64,000 nucleotides of DNA. Source: Mycolicibacterium sp. P1-5 (lineage in GTDB: Bacteria > Actinomycetota > Actinomycetes > Mycobacteriales > Mycobacteriaceae). The notes beneath the pieces were generated by a model that was not told where the DNA came from, ran no database searches, and saw nothing but the letters and a program-made list of their open reading frames with translations. Position numbers and translations under genes: made by a program. The stretch spans positions 1 through 64,000 of the forward strand of contig NZ_NPKT01000019.1 in NCBI RefSeq assembly GCF_008329565.1, in the 5' to 3' direction. Within the stretch, counting starts at the first letter, position 1, and each line of letters opens with the position of its first letter. Shown piece after piece: positions 60,446 to 64,000 of this stretch.

Positions 60446-61381
60446 GTGGGCACCCCCGGTGGCTTGCGCCCCGCCCGGCTCAAGGTCGGCATCGTGTCGG
60501 CCGGCCGTGTCGGCACCGCCCTCGGCGTCGCCTTGGAGCGCGCCGAGCATGTGGTGGTGGCGTGCAGCGCGATCTCAACGGCGTCGCGCCGGCTCGCCGA
60601 ACGTCGGCTGCCCGACACCGAGATCCTGTCGGTGCCCGATGTCGCCGACCGGGCCGAGTTACTGCTTCTTACGGTGCCGGACTCCGAGCTGCCAGGTCTG
60701 GTGAATGGGCTGGCGGTGACGGATGCGGTGCGCCGCGGCACCATCGTCGTGCACACCTCGGGTGCCAACGGAGTCGGGATCCTGGCGCCGCTGACCGAGC
60801 AGGGCTGCATCCCGCTGGCGATCCACCCGGCGATGACGTTCACCGGTGCCGACGAGGACATCGCGCGGCTCTCCGACAGCTGCTTCGGCGTCACCGCCGC
60901 CGACGAGATCGGCTATGCCATCGCCCAGTCGCTGGTCCTCGAGATCGGCGGCGAGCCGTTCGGGGTGCGCGAGGATGCGCGCACGCTGTATCACGCGGCC
61001 CTGGCCCATGCCAGCAATCACATCGTCACCGTGGTCGCCGATGCGCTGGATGCGTTGCGCGCGGCACTGTCCGGGCAGGAGTTGCTCGGACAGGAACTCG
61101 TCGTCGACGCACCTGGCGGCCTCGCAGAGCGGATCGTCGGCCCGTTGGCCCGCGCTGCATTGGAGAACACCTTGCACCGTGGGCAGGCGGCGCTGACCGG
61201 ACCGGTCGCCCGCGGCGACGCGGCCGCCGTCGCCGGCCACCTGGCCGCCCTTGATACGGTGAATCCCGAACTGGCCCAGTCCTATTGCGCAAACTCGCTG
61301 CGCACCGCCCAGCGTGCGCATGCACCCAAGGAGGTAGTTGAGGTGTTGGCCGACTGGTCAGGACAAGGACGGCGGCAATGA
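60446..61381 (+). CDS. DUF2520 Rossmann-fold oxidoreductase-like protein (Rv3603c-like)
   Basis: A 311-residue protein with an N-terminal Rossmann motif VGIVSAGRVGTALG and a C-terminal helical DUF2520 domain, reminiscent of 6-phosphogluconate/ketopantoate reductase architecture. IHPAMTFTGADEDIARL is a conserved segment. The position directly before panC, with overlap by 4 nt, suggests a role in pantothenate synthesis, perhaps ketopantoate reduction, but this is inference. GTG at 60446 has GAGG 8 nt upstream. Confidence 0.85.
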   Translation: MGTPGGLRPARLKVGIVSAGRVGTALGVALERAEHVVVACSAISTASRRLAERRLPDTEILSVPDVADRAELLLLTVPDSELPGLVNGLAVTDAVRRGTIVVHTSGANGVGILAPLTEQGCIPLAIHPAMTFTGADEDIARLSDSCFGVTAADEIGYAIAQSLVLEIGGEPFGVREDARTLYHAALAHASNHIVTVVADALDALRAALSGQELLGQELVVDAPGGLAERIVGPLARAALENTLHRGQAALTGPVARGDAAAVAGHLAALDTVNPELAQSYCANSLRTAQRAHAPKEVVEVLADWSGQGRRQ

Positions 61382-62307
61382 GTGCGCCGAAATTCACTCC
61401 CGCGCAACTCAACCTGTATCAGGTGCCGGAGGCAGTCTCCGACGTCACCCGAGCGCTGCGGCACACCGGTCGGCGAGTCATGTTGGTACCGACCATGGGG
61501 GCACTGCACGACGGACATCTGGCACTGGTACGCGCCGCCAAGAAAGTGCCCGGTGCGGTGGTCGTGGTGTCGATCTTCGTCAACCCCCTGCAGTTCGGCG
61601 CCGGTGAGGACCTCGACGCCTATCCGCGCACGCTCGACTCCGACCTCGAGCTGCTGCGCGGGGAAGACGTCGAGATGGTGTTCGCGCCGAGCGCCTCGGC
61701 CATGTACCCCAACGGTTCGCGGACCACGGTGCATCCCGGTGCGCTGGGCGATGACCTCGAAGGTGCTGTGCGGCCAGGGCATTTCGCCGGCATGCTCACC
61801 GTGGTACTGAAGCTTCTGCAGATCGTCCGCCCGGACCGTGCCTTCTTCGGCGAAAAGGACTATCAGCAGCTGGCGCTGATCCGCCAGATGGTCGATGACC
61901 TCAACGTCGATGTCCGCATCGTCGGCGTGCCGATCGTGCGGGAGTCCGATGGCCTGGCCATGTCTTCGCGCAACCGCTACCTCAATTCCGAAGAGCGCGA
62001 ACAGGCTTGTGCGCTGTCGTCGGCTCTGCTGGCGGGTATGTGGGCGGCAGCCGGCGGAACCGATGCGGCGCTCGATGCCGCTCGCGCGGTGCTCGACGAG
62101 GTGCCTGCCATCAAGGTCGACTATCTCGAACTGCGAGGGCCGCAACTCGAACCGGCGCCGCGGTACGGTCCGGCACGGCTGCTGATCGCCGCCCGTCTCG
62201 GTGCCACCCGACTGCTGGACAACATCGCCGTGGACCTGTCCACCGACACTGCGCCGCCCGGCGTCGGAGGCAACGGCGATCACCCCGAAATCACCTGGAG
62301 AAATTGA
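61378..62307 (+). CDS. panC: Pantothenate synthetase
   Basis: A 309-residue enzyme joining pantoate and beta-alanine using ATP. The HIGH-like LVPTMGALHDGH motif, FVNPLQFG, GEKDYQQL and SSRNRYL are all present. It follows the DUF2520 gene by ATGA overlap and ends with TGATG shared with panD. Well-known drug target. Confidence 0.97.
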   Translation: MSAPKFTPAQLNLYQVPEAVSDVTRALRHTGRRVMLVPTMGALHDGHLALVRAAKKVPGAVVVVSIFVNPLQFGAGEDLDAYPRTLDSDLELLRGEDVEMVFAPSASAMYPNGSRTTVHPGALGDDLEGAVRPGHFAGMLTVVLKLLQIVRPDRAFFGEKDYQQLALIRQMVDDLNVDVRIVGVPIVRESDGLAMSSRNRYLNSEEREQACALSSALLAGMWAAAGGTDAALDAARAVLDEVPAIKVDYLELRGPQLEPAPRYGPARLLIAARLGATRLLDNIAVDLSTDTAPPGVGGNGDHPEITWRN

Positions 62308-62723
62308 TGTTCCGGACGATGTTGAAGTCCAAGATCCACCGCGCGACGGTGACGCACGCCGACCTGCACTACGTCGGTTCGGTGACCATCGACGCCGATC
62401 TGATGGACGCTGCCGACCTCCTCGAGGGTGAGCAGGTGACGATCGTCGACATCGACAACGGCGCACGGCTGGAGACCTACGCTATCACCGGACAGCGGGG
62501 CACCGGCGTGATCGGAATCAACGGCGCAGCAGCTCATCTGGTTCATCCCGGCGATCTGGTGATCCTGATCGCCTACGGCGTGATGGCCGACGGCGAGGCC
62601 CGTGGATACCGGCCCCGCATCGTGTTCGTCGACGCCGACAACCGGCAGGTCGACCTCGGCGATGACCCGGCCTACGTGCCCGACGACGTCACCGATTTAC
62701 TCTCCCCGCGAACAGTGAGCTGA
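62307..62723 (+). CDS. panD: Aspartate 1-decarboxylase
   Basis: A 138-residue pyruvoyl enzyme making beta-alanine for PanC. The self-cleavage site is YVGSVTID (Gly24-Ser25), which yields the catalytic pyruvoyl group. KSKIHRATVTHADL is the conserved N-terminus. ATG at 62307 is coupled to panC. The C-terminal tail is disordered, as in the M. tuberculosis enzyme, where pyrazinoic acid promotes degradation. Confidence 0.97.
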   Translation: MFRTMLKSKIHRATVTHADLHYVGSVTIDADLMDAADLLEGEQVTIVDIDNGARLETYAITGQRGTGVIGINGAAAHLVHPGDLVILIAYGVMADGEARGYRPRIVFVDADNRQVDLGDDPAYVPDDVTDLLSPRTVS

Positions 62724-62725
62724 CC

Positions 62726-63529
62726 GTGCTGCTGGCGATCGACGTCCGCAACACCCACACCGTCGTCGGGCTGATCTCCGGATCCGGTGATCATGCGAAA
62801 GTCTTGCAGCACTGGCGAATTCGGACCGAGCCGGAAGTAACGGCCGACGAGCTGGCGCTGACCATCGAGGGATTGATCGGCGACGACTCCGAGCGCCTTA
62901 CCGGCGCGACCGGGCTGTCCACCGTCCCGTCGGTCATGTACGAGGTCCGGCTGATGCTCGAGCAGTACTGGTCCGCCGTGCCGCACATATTGATCGAGCC
63001 GGGCGTGCGCACCGGGATCCCGCTGCTCGTCGACAATCCCAAGGAGGTCGGGGCCGACCGGATCGTGAACTGCCTGGCGGCATACGCCAAATTCAAGTCC
63101 GCCGCCATTGTGGTGGACTTCGGCTCGTCGATCGTTGTGGACGTCGTTTCCGCCAAGGGTGAATTCCTCGGTGGCGCAATCGCTCCCGGAGTTCAGGTGT
63201 CCTCGGATGCGGCGGCCGCACGGTCGGCAGCGCTGCGCCGCGTCGAGCTCACCAGACCGCGTTCAGTGGTCGGCAAGAACACGGTCGAATGCATGCAGGC
63301 CGGTGCGATGTTCGGATTCGCCGGCCTGGTCGACGGTTTGGTGAACCGGATCCGGGACGATGTCGACGGGTTCGCTGGGTCCGATGTGGCGGTGGTCGCG
63401 ACCGGGCACACCGCTCCGGTGATGCTCCCTGACCTGCAGACGGTGCAGCACTACGACAAGCACCTGACCCTCGACGGGTTGCGGATGGTCTACGAACGCA
63501 ACCGCGACAACCAACGCGGCCGAAGATAG
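62726..63529 (+). CDS. coaX: Type III pantothenate kinase CoaX
   Basis: A 267-residue kinase of the ASKHA fold (Rv3600c-like), the first step of CoA synthesis from pantothenate. Phosphate-1 AIDVRNTHTVVG and phosphate-2 VVDFGSSIVVDVV motifs, GVRTGIP, and GADRIVNCL are present. GTG at 62726 starts 2 bp after the panD stop. The TAG stop lies inside the palindromic element at 63528. Confidence 0.94.
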   Translation: MLLAIDVRNTHTVVGLISGSGDHAKVLQHWRIRTEPEVTADELALTIEGLIGDDSERLTGATGLSTVPSVMYEVRLMLEQYWSAVPHILIEPGVRTGIPLLVDNPKEVGADRIVNCLAAYAKFKSAAIVVDFGSSIVVDVVSAKGEFLGGAIAPGVQVSSDAAAARSAALRRVELTRPRSVVGKNTVECMQAGAMFGFAGLVDGLVNRIRDDVDGFAGSDVAVVATGHTAPVMLPDLQTVQHYDKHLTLDGLRMVYERNRDNQRGRR

Positions 63530-63582
63530 CGATTTCGGCGCGTTTCCATTCGCCTATCGGCGGTTTGCGCGCCGAAATCGCT
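63528..63582. repeat. 55-bp palindromic element, copy B, between convergent stop codons
   Basis: Perfect 15-bp arms (AGCGATTTCGGCGCG and its exact complement) enclose 25 bp. The first AG belongs to the coaX TAG, and the far end belongs to the complement of the TAG of the D-amino-acid enzyme gene on the minus strand. It is likely a bidirectional terminator. Related to copy A (48 of 55 positions) and the half copy at 109-135. Confidence 0.88.
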
Positions 63583-64000
63583 AGAAAAAGGTACGCACCA
63601 GATCGAGCACGCGGCCGCGCCTGTCGAGTACCGGGATCAGCTGCCACTTGTCGAATACCGTGCACGGGTGCGACACCCCGAACGCGACCCAGTCGCCGAC
63701 TCCGACGACGTCCTCGGCGGCGGCGGACAGCCGCAGAAACGCGTGCTGGTCATTGAGCTTGACGACCTCGCACCCGGCCAGATCCGCCCACCCAAAGCCG
63801 ATCCGAATCTGTTGCGGGACAGGGAGGTCTTGGTCGAACGACACGTCGCGGCGGCCCATCATCAACAGCGCCAGGCCTGGTTCGGGCCGCGAGCCGACCT
63901 GCGCCCACACCTGCAGCGCCGGCACGAACCCGCCCGGCTCGGCACCCGGCCGGGTCAGCGGAGAAGTCCGCAGGTACAGCCCGTCGTCGTTGGTCAGATA
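63581..64000 (-). CDS. D-serine dehydratase/D-threonine aldolase-like protein, C-terminal part
   Basis: The reading frame is open to the right edge of the window, so at least 139 C-terminal residues are seen and the N-terminus is outside. The visible segment contains GLYLRTSPLTRPGAEPGG, the zinc-type motif GVSHPCTVFDKWQ (His-X-Cys), and ends DLVRTFF. This matches the C-terminal beta domain of the fold-type III PLP family that includes D-serine dehydratase and D-threonine aldolase. Activity cannot be specified from this half. Confidence 0.78.
   Translation of the reverse strand, partial: YLTNDDGLYLRTSPLTRPGAEPGGFVPALQVWAQVGSRPEPGLALLMMGRRDVSFDQDLPVPQQIRIGFGWADLAGCEVVKLNDQHAFLRLSAAAEDVVGVGDWVAFGVSHPCTVFDKWQLIPVLDRRGRVLDLVRTFF

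Overview
The window is high-GC actinobacterial chromosome, almost certainly from a non-tuberculous, probably fast-growing mycobacterium (Mycolicibacterium-like). The gene order from crp through nth, marP, ephE, acs, the reduced tad locus, cspA, topA, a class III cyclase, holB, galE1, ppgS, ppa, dacB, tilS, hpt, lpqG, ephA, ftsH, fol and pan to coaX matches Mycobacterium tuberculosis H37Rv Rv3676 to Rv3600c, in the opposite orientation. Two mycobacterial RNAs, 6C and the 6S-like Ms1/MTS2823, are in their expected places. No phage, CRISPR array or intact transposon is visible. All database names here are from memory and reading, not from searches.

Layout. 1-9.8 kb: a possible insertion-sequence remnant, crp, nth, a coupled block of TlpA-like thioredoxin, NUDIX hydrolase and marP, then ephE, a membrane protein, a secreted protease, acs and a degenerate Fic-like gene. 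9.8-11.5 kb: Ms1 RNA (minus), a HAD phosphatase gene and 6C RNA (plus). 11.5-16 kb: ssd and a minimal Flp/Tad pilus locus. 16-26.8 kb: a PAS/GAF-like sensor, an MrfA-like helicase, cspA, topA, an adenylate cyclase, holB and tRNA-Thr(CGT). 26.8-38.3 kb: small accessory genes, a membrane protein diverging from galE1, then a tightly overlapped minus-strand operon. That operon holds a giant Pls/PosA-type membrane-anchored NRPS-like synthetase, an M1 aminopeptidase, a Wzx-like membrane protein, PpgS and its DUF2304 partner. 38.4-45.1 kb: terC under a yybP-ykoY type Mn2+ riboswitch, then accessory hydrolases and regulators. 45.1-53.6 kb: ppa, dacB, a zinc protease, tilS, hpt, lpqG, an LLM oxidoreductase and ephA. 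53.7-64 kb: ftsH, then folate (folE-folP-folB-folK) and pantothenate/CoA (panC-panD-coaX) genes, with a truncated D-amino-acid enzyme gene at the right edge.

The most interesting material is the synthetase/peptidase/flippase/PpgS operon. Other observations are near-consensus CRP operators in the acs and Ms1 promoters a few kb from crp, a 55-bp palindrome that sits on gene stop codons (both stops of a convergent pair in one case), a TadE-like gene with no usable start codon, and about sixteen genes with a -10 hexamer placed for leaderless transcription.
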